Assembly (NCBI RefSeq): GCF_014697545.1
Contig: NZ_JACJSA010000011.1
Location: 124,001 to 188,000 of the forward strand
DNA: 64,000 bases
Direction of reading: 5' to 3'
Source of the DNA: Oscillatoria sp. FACHB-1407
GTDB taxonomy: Bacteria > Cyanobacteriota > Cyanobacteriia > Elainellales > Elainellaceae
Every line of letters starts with the position of its first letter. Position 1 is the first letter of the stretch. This document shows positions 43,733 through 51,655 of the stretch, one piece after another. The notes beneath the pieces are model-generated. The model was given only the letters and a program-made list of their open reading frames with translations, made no database searches and was not told where the DNA came from. Position numbers and translations under genes: made by a program.

Positions 43733-44986
43733 CTAAGTGGCAGCAACATGAATACAAATCTCTGTGCCTTGCCCTGGTTGGCTGTGAATCGTTAGTTGCC
43801 CACCAATGCGATCGGCACGTTCACTCATACTGATCAGCCCAAAACCACCCGTATCCATATCGGGTAAAAAACCACGCCCATTATCTTGAACACACAATTC
43901 GACACTTGTATCGTCATAGGTCAGTTTAATAGACAGGGTTGTTGCTTCAGCGTGCTTCAGCGTGTTAGTGATTGCTTCCTGACCAATGCGCAATATATTT
44001 TTTCCAATCGCTGGTGAGAGCAGACGGGGTGCTCCCAAAATTTGCAAATCAATTGCAAGCGATGCCCCTGTTGTCATTTGATTAACACTGCCAGACAACT
44101 GCTGGACCAGATCGGCGTATTCCTTCTCATTGGGACGGAGTGCCCACACCGATCGCTGTGCCTCCGCCAGTCCACTCCGTGTCAGATCTTCGACGCGATC
44201 GATAATATCAGCTACAGCGGTCGGATCCTGTCTCAAAAGCCACTTTGCAACTCCCAGTTGAATTGAAATTCCGGTGAATGCCTGTGCCAATGTATCGTGA
44301 ATTTCTCGCGCCAGTCGATTGCGTTCCTCTAGAATAGCCGCTTCTCGGTTTTGCTCTGCCATCCGTAGCAACTGAATTGCTAGAGTTGCATGATGTGCCA
44401 AGGCTTGCATGAGTTCCAGATCATCCGCTTGAAACTCTCGCTGTTCCATAAAGCGAAGGGTGAAACTGCCGATCACTTCCGTTCTCAAGAGCAACGGCAC
44501 ACCTAACAAGGTCTTGACACCCAACTGTTGCATAAACTGGCGTTGCTCAGGTGTTAACTCTGGGGCAGTTTCAACGTTATAAATGGTGGGATGGCGATCG
44601 CGAATATGGGTTTTCCAGGCTAAGTCTTGCCCCTGCCGCCATGATCCGGGCAGTTCCTTACCATCAGCGGTGGTTCTAAAAATCTCACCGTCATAACACA
44701 CTAGATGGACATGAAAGGTATCTGAGTTGGGAGCCGCCAACCACAAAGCAGATGAAGGCGAGCCCAGACATTCGCTCATCACACACAAAACGTGTCCCAA
44801 TGCGGTGTCAATTTCTGGCTCACTCGCCAAAACATCGACTGTTTTTTTAAGGACGGCATTCGCTTTAGCAAGTTGCTCAACTCTTTGGATTGGTGCCTCA
44901 CTGGCGGATTGAGCTTTGATTTCAAAATCACTTTGGGACATCGAGTATCGAGTGGATGCTGGCAATCGCAAATAGTTGCTGACCAT
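43733..44986 (-). CDS. NarX-type sensor histidine kinase with GAF domain
   Basis: This 417-residue cytoplasmic kinase has a short N-terminal coiled coil, a GAF domain (about 50-205), a HisKA_3 dimerisation domain with the acceptor in RNRLAREIHDTLAQAFTGIS, and an ATPase domain with IGQEAITNTLKHA, DNGRGF and GGFGLISMSERA. It is the partner of the NarL-type regulator immediately downstream. The start may be at 44986 or at the in-frame ATG 15 codons later (MSQSDFEIKA at 44941). The signal is unknown; no membrane segment is present. Confidence 0.93.
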   Translation of the reverse strand: MVSNYLRLPASTRYSMSQSDFEIKAQSASEAPIQRVEQLAKANAVLKKTVDVLASEPEIDTALGHVLCVMSECLGSPSSALWLAAPNSDTFHVHLVCYDGEIFRTTADGKELPGSWRQGQDLAWKTHIRDRHPTIYNVETAPELTPEQRQFMQQLGVKTLLGVPLLLRTEVIGSFTLRFMEQREFQADDLELMQALAHHATLAIQLLRMAEQNREAAILEERNRLAREIHDTLAQAFTGISIQLGVAKWLLRQDPTAVADIIDRVEDLTRSGLAEAQRSVWALRPNEKEYADLVQQLSGSVNQMTTGASLAIDLQILGAPRLLSPAIGKNILRIGQEAITNTLKHAEATTLSIKLTYDDTSVELCVQDNGRGFLPDMDTGGFGLISMSERADRIGGQLTIHSQPGQGTEICIHVAAT

Positions 44987-45202
44987 TATTATTGCAGGAA
45001 CTAAAGCGGTAGGTGAATGAAGGAGTAACAGGTTTATTCCATCATCCCATCAACTCACCCCTGTATCTCCAATCTTTAGTTCAGGGTAGGCTTACCTATT
45101 TGTCTAATCTCAATCAAACTCTGAGTAAGCGACTTTTCAATGCTCATTTGAATAAACTTGCTTTCAAATGTATTTGATGAACAATGATCTTGTCGGGTAA
45201 AG

Positions 45203-45529
45203 ATGAATGAATTACCACCAGAAATGGTAAGACAAACATTAGATTATATTCAGGAGCGTCTTAGTGAAGAGATTTCATTAGAAGCGATCGCAAACCATCT
45301 TGGCATCAGTCAGTATTACTTCAGTCACTTGTTTAAACAAGCTATGGGAGTTTCACCCTATCAGTACGTTCTACAACAACGAGTAGAGCGTGCGAAGCAG
45401 TTATTGAAAGAAACTGATCTATCGATTGCTGATATTGCATTAGAGTGTGGTTTTGCTAACCAAAATCATCTCGCAAAACACTTCCGCAGTTTGGTTGGAA
45501 TGTCTCCTAAAGCCTATCGAGCTAGTTGA
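45203..45529 (+). CDS. AraC-type regulator, DNA-binding domain only
   Basis: This 108-residue protein is a double helix-turn-helix of the AraC family with no sensor domain, like MarA or SoxS in size. It has ISLEAIANHLGISQYYFSH for the first helix pair and LSIADIALECGFANQNHLAK for the second, ending in GMSPKAYRAS. It is divergent from the NarX/NarL operon, 216 bp away. Its TGA stop falls inside the terminal repeat of a family D element (CTAGTTGACGGACAAA), so an original longer C-terminus cannot be excluded. Confidence 0.85.
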   Translation: MNELPPEMVRQTLDYIQERLSEEISLEAIANHLGISQYYFSHLFKQAMGVSPYQYVLQQRVERAKQLLKETDLSIADIALECGFANQNHLAKHFRSLVGMSPKAYRAS

Positions 45530-45700
45530 CGGACAAACGTTTTGCAACCCCTGATATTCTTGCTGTCGCTGGCGAGTTGAATTCGCGCTACCCGATCGAA
45601 GTCCACCTTTGTAGACTCGATGCATTAAGGTTCCTTGTAACCCGTGTCAGCAGGTTTTGCTTCTATAGCTGCGATTTTAACCGCCAAATATATAGCGGCA
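45522..45700. repeat. family D repeat, inverted copy
   Basis: The left end CTAGTTGACGGACAAACGTT matches 16 of 20 bases of the right end of the LysR element. It continues through GGCGAGTTGAATTCGCGC, GACTCGATGCATTAAGG, AACCCGTGTCAGCAGGTTTTG and TATAGCTGCGATTTTAACCG. The other terminal repeat is not evident. Confidence 0.75.
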
Positions 45701-45773
45701 GCCAGGAGTTTTAGAACATAGACTGAAAGGAAGCCTATGCTATTCCTCCTGCGATTGAGTCATGTCTAAACCC

Positions 45774-45877
45774 TACGGCCGTAGCCACATTCGATGGGGT
45801 GGAGGCGAGTCGGAAAGCTCCCCAGAACCAGGGTTTGAGCCATTGCCTTTGTCGTAAGCTTCCCAACCAAAGCTATA
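45774..45877. repeat. family E repeat
   Basis: About 104 bp: CTACGGCCGTAGCCACATTCG at the left, GGTGGAGGCGAGTCGGAAAG and GAGCCATTGCCTTTGTCGTA inside, and ACCAAAGCTATA at the right. It lies just beyond the 3' end of the Gfo/Idh gene. Confidence 0.75.
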
Positions 45878-45899
45878 TCTACCCGCTATTGAGCACGGT

Positions 45900-47039
45900 C
45901 TATAACTTGCTTCCACCTGGACTGGCAGCATGAATCAAGTCTGGCTTCGCCTCAACAGGAGGACGCTGAATTGCCTGATCAACCGTGGGGCGTTGATGAT
46001 AATCAAGCTGAAGCTTTACGGGCTGACCCTGTTCAATGGATTGATACAAAGCACGAATGATGCGGACATCATTTAGCCCTTCCATTCCAGATGGTTCTGG
46101 GTCTTTGTTCTGAAGGATGCAATCTGAAAAGTAGGTGAACTCGGCAGCTAACTGGCTGTGCGGTGGGAAAGACTGCTCTTTCGTTTCACCGTTAATAGTC
46201 AGGTAATGTTTCAGTTCTCCAAACCAGGCATAAGCTGGATCTAAGCGCAGATCACCTTTGGTGCCAACCACTTGATAGGTGGAAACTTGGGCTGCTCCAA
46301 AACTGACAGTAAAGGTTGCCAACCGCTCATCCGAAAAACGCATAATCACACTGGTCATTTCTTCTACTTCGGCAAAACGTTGTTCGCCTTTATTAGCTGC
46401 AACAGCAAACACTTCAATTGGCTCATCCTGAAATAGATACCGTGCCGCATTGATGCAGTAAATACCAATGTCATCGATCGTGCCGCCTCCTGTAATTTTC
46501 CGCAAACGAATGTTGCCTGCGTCAGTTACCTGTTGAGTAAAGACCGAGTTAAAGATACGTGGTTCACCAATCTGTCCCGATCGCACCACTTCAACCGCTT
46601 GCATATTCGCTGGTTCGAGGTGCAACCGATAAGCAATCATCAGTTTTACACTATTACTTTTACAGGCATGAATCATTTGCTCACACTCATCTTCTGTGAC
46701 TGCCATTGGCTTTTCGCACATCACATGAATTCCCTGGTTTGCGGCTCGTACTGTGTATTCAGAGTGCAAATGATTGGGTAGCGCAATGTAAACTGCATCC
46801 ACCTCGCCACTGGTTAAGCAATCTTCGTACTGGTCATAGGAGTAAGTGTGCTGAATGCCGTATTTTTGACCCAGTTCCTTCAATTTGGTGGGGTTATCAG
46901 ATACAAGTGCTACTAATTCTGAATGCTCGGCTTGAGCGAAGGCTGGCAGTGCTGCTTCTTGAGCAAACCAGCCAAGCCCAACTACTGCATAGCGGATTTT
47001 ACGATTGCCGTTGGGAGATGAAGGTTGAGATGAAGTCAT
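45900..47039 (-). CDS. Gfo/Idh/MocA family oxidoreductase
   Basis: This 379-residue protein has an N-terminal Rossmann domain (YAVVGLGWFAQEAALPAF, then VYIALPNHLHSEY and HVMCEKPMAV with the catalytic-site Lys) and a C-terminal alpha/beta domain (GGGTIDDIGIYCINAARYLF). It is a sugar or polyol dehydrogenase-like enzyme of unknown substrate, and GFOR-type glucose-fructose oxidoreductases are similar. It is monocistronic by spacing. Confidence 0.9.
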   Translation of the reverse strand: MTSSQPSSPNGNRKIRYAVVGLGWFAQEAALPAFAQAEHSELVALVSDNPTKLKELGQKYGIQHTYSYDQYEDCLTSGEVDAVYIALPNHLHSEYTVRAANQGIHVMCEKPMAVTEDECEQMIHACKSNSVKLMIAYRLHLEPANMQAVEVVRSGQIGEPRIFNSVFTQQVTDAGNIRLRKITGGGTIDDIGIYCINAARYLFQDEPIEVFAVAANKGEQRFAEVEEMTSVIMRFSDERLATFTVSFGAAQVSTYQVVGTKGDLRLDPAYAWFGELKHYLTINGETKEQSFPPHSQLAAEFTYFSDCILQNKDPEPSGMEGLNDVRIIRALYQSIEQGQPVKLQLDYHQRPTVDQAIQRPPVEAKPDLIHAASPGGSKL

Positions 47040-47092
47040 GGGGATATTTTATTGGAAGAGGATTATTCGATGACTAATGCTTTTCTGGTCAT

Positions 47093-47224
47093 TTGGATAA
47101 AGCACGAGTAGCTGATGATGACGTGTTGACAGCAGTACGGGAATTGCAAGGGTTGGAGCGAACGGATCAAATTAAATATGCTGTGTTAGAGCGCAGTGGT
47201 GGTATCTCCATTATTCCCCGTTAA
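47093..47224 (+). pseudogene. C-terminal remnant of a DUF421/YetF-type membrane protein
   Basis: This 43-codon frame reads [19 protein letters not shown], then [20 protein letters not shown], then a stop. This is the C-terminal soluble segment of DUF421 (YetF-like) membrane proteins. The membrane part is absent and no start codon is suitable, so it is a truncated remnant. Confidence 0.65.
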
Positions 47225-47316
47225 TCTGAGGCATCCAGGTGACAGTTAGAACGGAGTGTAACTGGAGACATAACCGGACATCTTGCACCAACCCACTTTC
47301 GCGCCAATCAGGATGC

Positions 47317-48126
47317 CTATGATTTGTTGCTTGAACCAGGTTCTGTCAATTGGCGATGTTGGGCAGCATTCACCGTATCTGGTAAGACCTTGCTCACATT
47401 GCCCTGAAGTTTTGTCATGGGTGAGCCTGCAATAATGGCATCTTTGCCTGCCATCAATGCCTCAAATCCCTGCTTGGCAACTTCAGCTGGATCATCTTTC
47501 TTCTTAGAACCTGCTTTGGTATCGTCCATCTCTGCCCGGTGAAAGAAGTTGGTATCGGTTGGTCCAGGCATGAGTGATGTGACGGTAACGCCTGTATCTT
47601 GCAACTCGTTGCGAATGCCCTCAGCAAAGGATTGGATGAATGCTTTAGATGCAGCATATACTGCCTCAAAAGGTCCGGGCATGAGAGCGGCGATCGATGA
47701 TGTAAAGAGAATTCGTCCCTTGCCGCGATCGACCATATCTTTGACTACTCGTTTTGCCAGATGAACGGACGACACTACATTCAGATTAATCAGATTGAGT
47801 TCGTCCTTTAGATCGGTTTCGTGAGCAAATTCGCCACCCACACCGACACCTGCATTGATGGCGATCGCCTCTACTGGTTGTCCAGTCGCCCGGATCGTGC
47901 TGTAAAGCGTTTCCACTCCATCATAGGTTGCCAGATCTGCCTGGACTGTTTCGACATTTGCACCACATTGCTGGAATGCTTGAGCCGCTTCATTAATGCT
48001 GTCTCCAGTGGCTGTTACCAGCAAATCAAAACCGTTTTGGGCGAACTGTTTGGCGAGTTCGTAGCCGATGCCATTGGAGGCACCTGTCACAACAGCCAGA
48101 GGACGTGTCAACGTGCTATTCATCAC
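47317..48126 (-). CDS. short-chain dehydrogenase/reductase
   Basis: This 269-residue SDR has VVTGASNGIGYELAKQFA, INAGVGVGG, the catalytic Ser in LFTSSIAAL and YAASKAFIQS (YxxxK). The C-terminal 60 residues are polar (KAGSKKKDDPAEVAKQGFEA) as in the YqjQ/DltE-like group. The substrate is unknown. It is a single gene; the flanks hold a DUF421 remnant and a 400-bp gene-free region. Confidence 0.9.
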   Translation of the reverse strand: MMNSTLTRPLAVVTGASNGIGYELAKQFAQNGFDLLVTATGDSINEAAQAFQQCGANVETVQADLATYDGVETLYSTIRATGQPVEAIAINAGVGVGGEFAHETDLKDELNLINLNVVSSVHLAKRVVKDMVDRGKGRILFTSSIAALMPGPFEAVYAASKAFIQSFAEGIRNELQDTGVTVTSLMPGPTDTNFFHRAEMDDTKAGSKKKDDPAEVAKQGFEALMAGKDAIIAGSPMTKLQGNVSKVLPDTVNAAQHRQLTEPGSSNKS

Positions 48127-48531
48127 TTTCTAAATCCTATAAAGCTACTTCGCGTCACCCTGGCTCTAGACATGATCAATTTAGTACTGCACCACGGTGA
48201 ATTTGACAGGAGAGGTTTAGAGGAGTAGGGAAGTAGAGCGATCGCTGGGGAATAATTCGGTAGCTCCTCCACGCCTCTACCCCTCCACAATTGGCTGTCA
48301 TAGTTCCTATGGTCAACGACTAGATTTGCTCCCATAAAAACCAGGGGTGAAACGTAAATTGTGTGCCTTCAGTCCTTCTGATCCTAAGAAGGTAGTTGAT
48401 TAGCTGCGTCTTTCTAATGACGTATCACGGGTAAGGTTGAGAGGTATTTGAGGTGCGGTTAATGCAACGAAATTGTCTTATTGCGGTCGCTGATGGCGAT
48501 GGGATCACCCTTGAACATGAGTTGTCAGTTG
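48127..48531. other. gene-free region with an echo of the 49700 region
   Basis: About 400 bp. The stretch 48360-48420 (CAGTCCTTCTGATCCTAAGA, TTAGCTGCGTCTTTCTAATG) resembles 49715-49785 (CAACTCTTCTGATCCTAAAA, GTTGTGTCTTTCCGATG), so the two are diverged copies of one sequence. No gene is convincing. Confidence 0.45.
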
Positions 48532-48861
48532 TTAATCGTTACTCGGCTGACCTTTCCCTAAATACACACTCTTCAACCCCATGGTTCCCTTCTTAGTCAT
48601 GCCCCAATAGCGCAGATAACGGTAGGGTCCATAGATCTTGCCTGTTCTGGTATCTGGAATCATTTTCAATTCGATATGCCCTCTTCCACCATGCCGACCC
48701 AACGGAGTTCCATCTTCTCGCCGCTTTTCAAAGCCATCGGATGTATCCTGTTGTCTGGCTTCTAGCAATCCAGTGATCATGGCTGCAAGCTCTTCTAGCT
48801 CCTCATTTCGCCAGTTGTGGATGTCTTGAATTAGCCGTTCTAGTCGGCTTCGGGGTGGCAT
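48532..48861 (-). CDS. small hypothetical protein with GPYRYLRYW motif
   Basis: This 109-residue protein begins MPPRSRLERLIQDIHNWRNE, a helical region, and ends with KIYGPYRYLRYWGMTKKG then SVYLGK. The pattern G-P-Y-x-Y-L-R-Y-W with a following Y-L-G-K recurs in short cyanobacterial proteins, some near mobile DNA, but I do not know a function. It is read alone, with a complete start and stop. Confidence 0.6.
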   Translation of the reverse strand: MPPRSRLERLIQDIHNWRNEELEELAAMITGLLEARQQDTSDGFEKRREDGTPLGRHGGRGHIELKMIPDTRTGKIYGPYRYLRYWGMTKKGTMGLKSVYLGKGQPSND

Positions 48862-48977
48862 TTTAGTGGCTTTGCGGATGGTTTAGGGAATGTATCTTTT
48901 CGACATAAAGCACAAGTATTCCCTAAATCGACAAATTGTTGAAGATACAACTGTTTCACTTCATGGCAGTCACTTAG

Positions 48978-49095
48978 TACTGCTATTCACAGATAGGGTT
49001 TGGAAATAAAACCAGAGGGGTGTGGGAGCTGTGCCCCCAGCCAGGGGTTCCACCCCTGCACCCCAGATTCCCACCCTTATTTACGACGAGTTGTA
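48978..49095. mobile_element. family B MITE-like element with perfect 5-bp duplication
   Basis: This 118-bp element starts TACTGCTATTCACAGATAGGG and ends TTACGACGAGTTGTA. It is flanked on both sides by CTTAG (48973-48977 and 49096-49100). Inside are CTGTGCCCCCAGCCAGGGG and TTCCACCCCTGCACCCC. It is the inverse of the copy at 24123-24239. Confidence 0.85.
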
Positions 49096-49149
49096 CTTAG
49101 GGAATAGTTAGCTGTTTTGGACGAAAGTTTTCCCTAAGGATCGTGAATT

Positions 49150-49285
49150 AAATAACCTGAAAAACGGCAACCCCCTGTACGGGCGCGGCATTCGGCAGAG
49201 GGTTCTGAAACAATGGCAAGGGCTTTTGACCGAATGCCACACCCCTACGCCAGAAATTACACCTTAATAAATTCGCGACCCTAAG
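49150..49285. repeat. decayed family F-like repeat
   Basis: It contains CTGTACGGGCGCGGCATTCGG, then after a spacer CGAATGCCACACCCCTACG and TTAATAAATTCGCGA. The arms are inverted (GGCATTCGG / CCGAATGCC). It lies downstream of the 77-residue gene. Confidence 0.5.
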
Positions 49286-49334
49286 CAACTGCTTGAGGGC
49301 AAGCACTTCCACAAATCATCAGCCGTCGTTGTGG

Positions 49335-49568
49335 TTACGATTCACCGTGTCTATCCAATCGCTCAATTAATCTTTTTAGTCGCATAAAAGCTTGTTCTGG
49401 AGTCAATGGCTCCTGATGTTCATCGGGAATATAAAACTGACTGCTATCGACAAAGTGGCGCACTACAAAGCTGCGAATTAACCCCAACTGCAACGCTTTT
49501 TTGCCCAATTCTTCAGCTACGTCTGATAGGCTCAGTTCATCGTGATACGGTGAATGCTTAACAGTCAT
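49335..49568 (-). CDS. small hypothetical protein
   Basis: This 77-residue protein (MTVKHSPYHDELSLSDVAEE start, IERLDRHGES end) looks soluble and helical with the composition of a real protein. Its ATG overlaps the stop of the upstream frame in the form TTATGA, suggesting translational coupling. No family is recognised. Its size and pairing resemble a toxin-antitoxin partner, but nothing in the sequence proves it. Confidence 0.55.
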   Translation of the reverse strand: MTVKHSPYHDELSLSDVAEELGKKALQLGLIRSFVVRHFVDSSQFYIPDEHQEPLTPEQAFMRLKRLIERLDRHGES

Positions 49569-49843
49569 AATGTCTTCCGATAGCCCTTTTCATCCAAATG
49601 GGTCAGGTGTAGTTCCGATGCTTTCAATGGCAGGAAATGAGGTAAGCCAACGATCGCGGATTCACCCTTCTTTGCTCTGGGATAGGAAAGATGTAAACCA
49701 GAGAATAAGTGTAAACAGTGTATCTTCAACTCTTCTGATCCTAAAAAGCTAATCAGGCAGTTGTGTCTTTCCGATGAAAGAGTTTGATATAGCAACCCTA
49801 AATGATTTGTGAAAGTGCCCGCCCATCGGGCGGGCACTTTCAC
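49565..49843 (-). CDS. possible hypothetical protein, start uncertain
   Basis: This 92-residue frame has a doubtful 5' half: its first 14 codons lie in the perfect hairpin at 49804-49848 and the next part matches the repeated sequence also found near 48360. The C-terminal 45 residues (YPRAKKGESAIVGLPHFLPL, LTHLDEKGYRKTL) look protein-like and end in an ATGA-type overlap with the next gene. The true start may be an alternative codon further downstream, or this may be a truncated gene. Confidence 0.3.
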   Translation of the reverse strand: MKVPARWAGTFTNHLGLLYQTLSSERHNCLISFLGSEELKIHCLHLFSGLHLSYPRAKKGESAIVGLPHFLPLKASELHLTHLDEKGYRKTL

Positions 49844-49848
49844 AAATC
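49804..49848. terminator. perfect 21-bp hairpin
   Basis: GATTTGTGAAAGTGCCCGCCC is followed by the three-base loop ATC and its exact complement. A further partial copy (TTTTTCACAAATCAG) follows directly. It could act as a strong terminator or be the core of a palindromic repeat. The T-run CTTTTT directly after the stem favours termination of rightward transcripts, although no gene reads into it from the left on that strand. Confidence 0.6.
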
Positions 49849-49886
49849 ACCTTTTTCACAAATCAGATAGGACTACTATATGCAAA

Positions 49887-50088
49887 TATAGCTTTGGTCA
49901 GGAAGCTTACGGCAAAGGCAATGACTCAACCCCTGATGCTGGAAAGCTTCCTGGCTCGTCTCCGCCCCATCGAATGTGGCTATGGTTAGAATTTCTGTGC
50001 CAACCCTGACTACCTGACAAATCCTGTATGCTTGGCGATTGAAATCGCAGCTACAGGAGCAAAATCTGCCGATGCGGGTTACAAACAG
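49887..50088. repeat. family E copy followed by a family D fragment
   Basis: Family E runs from TATAGCTTTGGTCAGGAAGC (49887) to GTGGCTATGGTTA (about 49988). Family D runs from CTGACTACCTGACAAATCC (about 50006) through GGCGATTGAAATCGCAGCTA to GCGGGTTACAAA (about 50085). The D fragment abuts the stop codon of the next gene. Confidence 0.75.
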
Positions 50089-50601
50089 CTATCCTGGCAA
50101 TTCCTGTCTCTTGTAAATCGCTGGAATGGCGATCGCCATCAACATCACCAGATTGGCAATCCAAAACAGGACAACACCGACAAAACCGATCCATGCTAAA
50201 GGGGATAAAGATAGCTGAGTGAATCCATCCAAGAGTTGCCACAGCCGAAAAGCAGTGTAGTAGAGGCCTATAGGAACTACCACACTGGGAACGAACCACT
50301 GACTAAACACACGTTCAGAGATGAGTTGCACGGCAACAACTAAAAGATAACTGCTCCAGAAATTGAAGGAGGAAAATTGGTTCCATGTGATAGCCCACAG
50401 GGCGATCGGCAACAGAACTCCAACAATTAAGGCTAATTTGACCCATCCCTTGAGAAATAACCACTGCCGATCACTAAATCCAATCTCAGATGTGAAGGGC
50501 AGACGTTGAGCTTTAACGCCAAAGCCATAGCCGGCTGCCAGGCTTGTTATCGCCAGCATAAAAAGCACATTCACCAGTTCGTGATTGAGGGTTAGATGCA
50601 T
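50089..50601 (-). CDS. four-helix membrane protein of unknown function
   Basis: This 170-residue protein has predicted membrane helices near 8-27, 48-70, 78-100 and 135-160 and polar loops. No family is recognised. It reads toward the family D fragment, which begins right after its stop codon TAG. A gene of related strand, the PAP/fibrillin-like one, lies 150 bp upstream; co-transcription is possible but not shown. Confidence 0.65.
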   Translation of the reverse strand: MHLTLNHELVNVLFMLAITSLAAGYGFGVKAQRLPFTSEIGFSDRQWLFLKGWVKLALIVGVLLPIALWAITWNQFSSFNFWSSYLLVVAVQLISERVFSQWFVPSVVVPIGLYYTAFRLWQLLDGFTQLSLSPLAWIGFVGVVLFWIANLVMLMAIAIPAIYKRQELPG

Positions 50602-50755
50602 GAGGTTATGGGCTGAAAGGGCTGCATATCATGGTGTGGAAAAGAATTGAGGAAAGAAGGTTGAGAGAGAAATTCGTGAAAAAAATTTGCGAAGAAAAGT
50701 CGTAAGGATTATCCTGAAACATATTTTGTGATGCGGTCAAGACTGATGATGCATC

Positions 50756-51451
50756 TCAAGATTTGCGAATGGCGATCGTGTAGGACGCTCGCTGGTTAGC
50801 CTCGCGTTGCGTCTTGACGATTCGGAAGTCTGGGTCGCAGTAAAGGTGTTCGAGTTGGGGAGTCGCTTGAAGAATTTTCTCCACTTTTTTAGCTGTGGGT
50901 TGATCCAAATTTTTGAATCTCGCTAGCTTGGGAGAGGTTACCGCTTTTGTAAACCAGGCATCTGCGACATCAACCGTAAACGGTCTGGCTCGAATCCGCA
51001 ATGTCTGCTCAATACCGACGTTCTGAATGAACCACTGCTGGTTGCTGACCTCATACCGTTGAATCAGCATAAAGTCGTAAGCCACCAACCAGGATGACAG
51101 CTTTTTCAGGAGAGGAATGCGAGAACCGGGGGCATATCGTGCCATGTTGGCGTAGTATCCATCTGGATGAAAAATCTGGTAAGACTGATCACGGATGCGC
51201 CCCGGAAAAATGTCTTGAAAGGGAATTGTAGACCAGAGAGAGAGCCAGACTCCCTGCACGAGAGACACCTGATCGCTCGCGAGTGGAACTGGATTGCGTT
51301 TTTGCAGTTCTGCAAACAGTGCAGCAAGTTCGGTTTTGTAAAACTGAGCTTTTTTCCCTAGAGAATCTTCATCCCGTCCAGCTACGAGATGCAGGACAGC
51401 CTGTTTTAACTCATCCGTACTCTTCTGTGGGAAGTCATCGGAGTCTGCCAT
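50756..51451 (-). CDS. hypothetical protein, weakly like PAP/fibrillin (lipocalin-like) proteins
   Basis: This 231-residue soluble protein has a helical N-terminus (residues 1-60) and a segment LVQGVWLSLWSTIPFQDIFP that resembles the start of the lipocalin-like PAP/fibrillin domain of cyanobacteria and plastids. The end (QREANQRASYTIAIRKS) would be a beta strand. The match is by eye and weak; an alternative is an unrelated cyanobacterial hypothetical family. Confidence 0.6.
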   Translation of the reverse strand: MADSDDFPQKSTDELKQAVLHLVAGRDEDSLGKKAQFYKTELAALFAELQKRNPVPLASDQVSLVQGVWLSLWSTIPFQDIFPGRIRDQSYQIFHPDGYYANMARYAPGSRIPLLKKLSSWLVAYDFMLIQRYEVSNQQWFIQNVGIEQTLRIRARPFTVDVADAWFTKAVTSPKLARFKNLDQPTAKKVEKILQATPQLEHLYCDPDFRIVKTQREANQRASYTIAIRKS

Positions 51452-51582
51452 ATTTGCCTCAAATCTACAAATTCAACATATCACTAACACCCGCATCACT
51501 CATCCTCAACAGGCAATCTGAAGGCGATCGCCCTGATTAGCCCTTCCTCCCCATACCGAATTGTAAAACTACCTGTGTAAAT

Positions 51583-51655
51583 CTCTACTTGACCGAGGCC
51601 ACCGTGAGAAACCATGTGACCCGTATTCTCAGCCAATTAGGGTTGCGCGATCGCA
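51583..51655 (+). pseudogene. LuxR-type helix-turn-helix fragment
   Basis: The frame reads LYLTEATVRNHVTRILSQLG and then LRDR, the recognition-helix end of a LuxR/NarL-type regulator. The rest of the regulator is missing on both sides. On the right the match stops at the HIP1 octamer GCGATCGC at 51647-51654, where the sequence switches to the end of the AAA_35 gene on the other strand. Confidence 0.7.

Noticed and set aside
48452-48515. Short minus-strand frame reading MFKGDPIAISDRNKTISLH
   Set aside because: It has only 19 codons and no support beyond chance protein-like wording.
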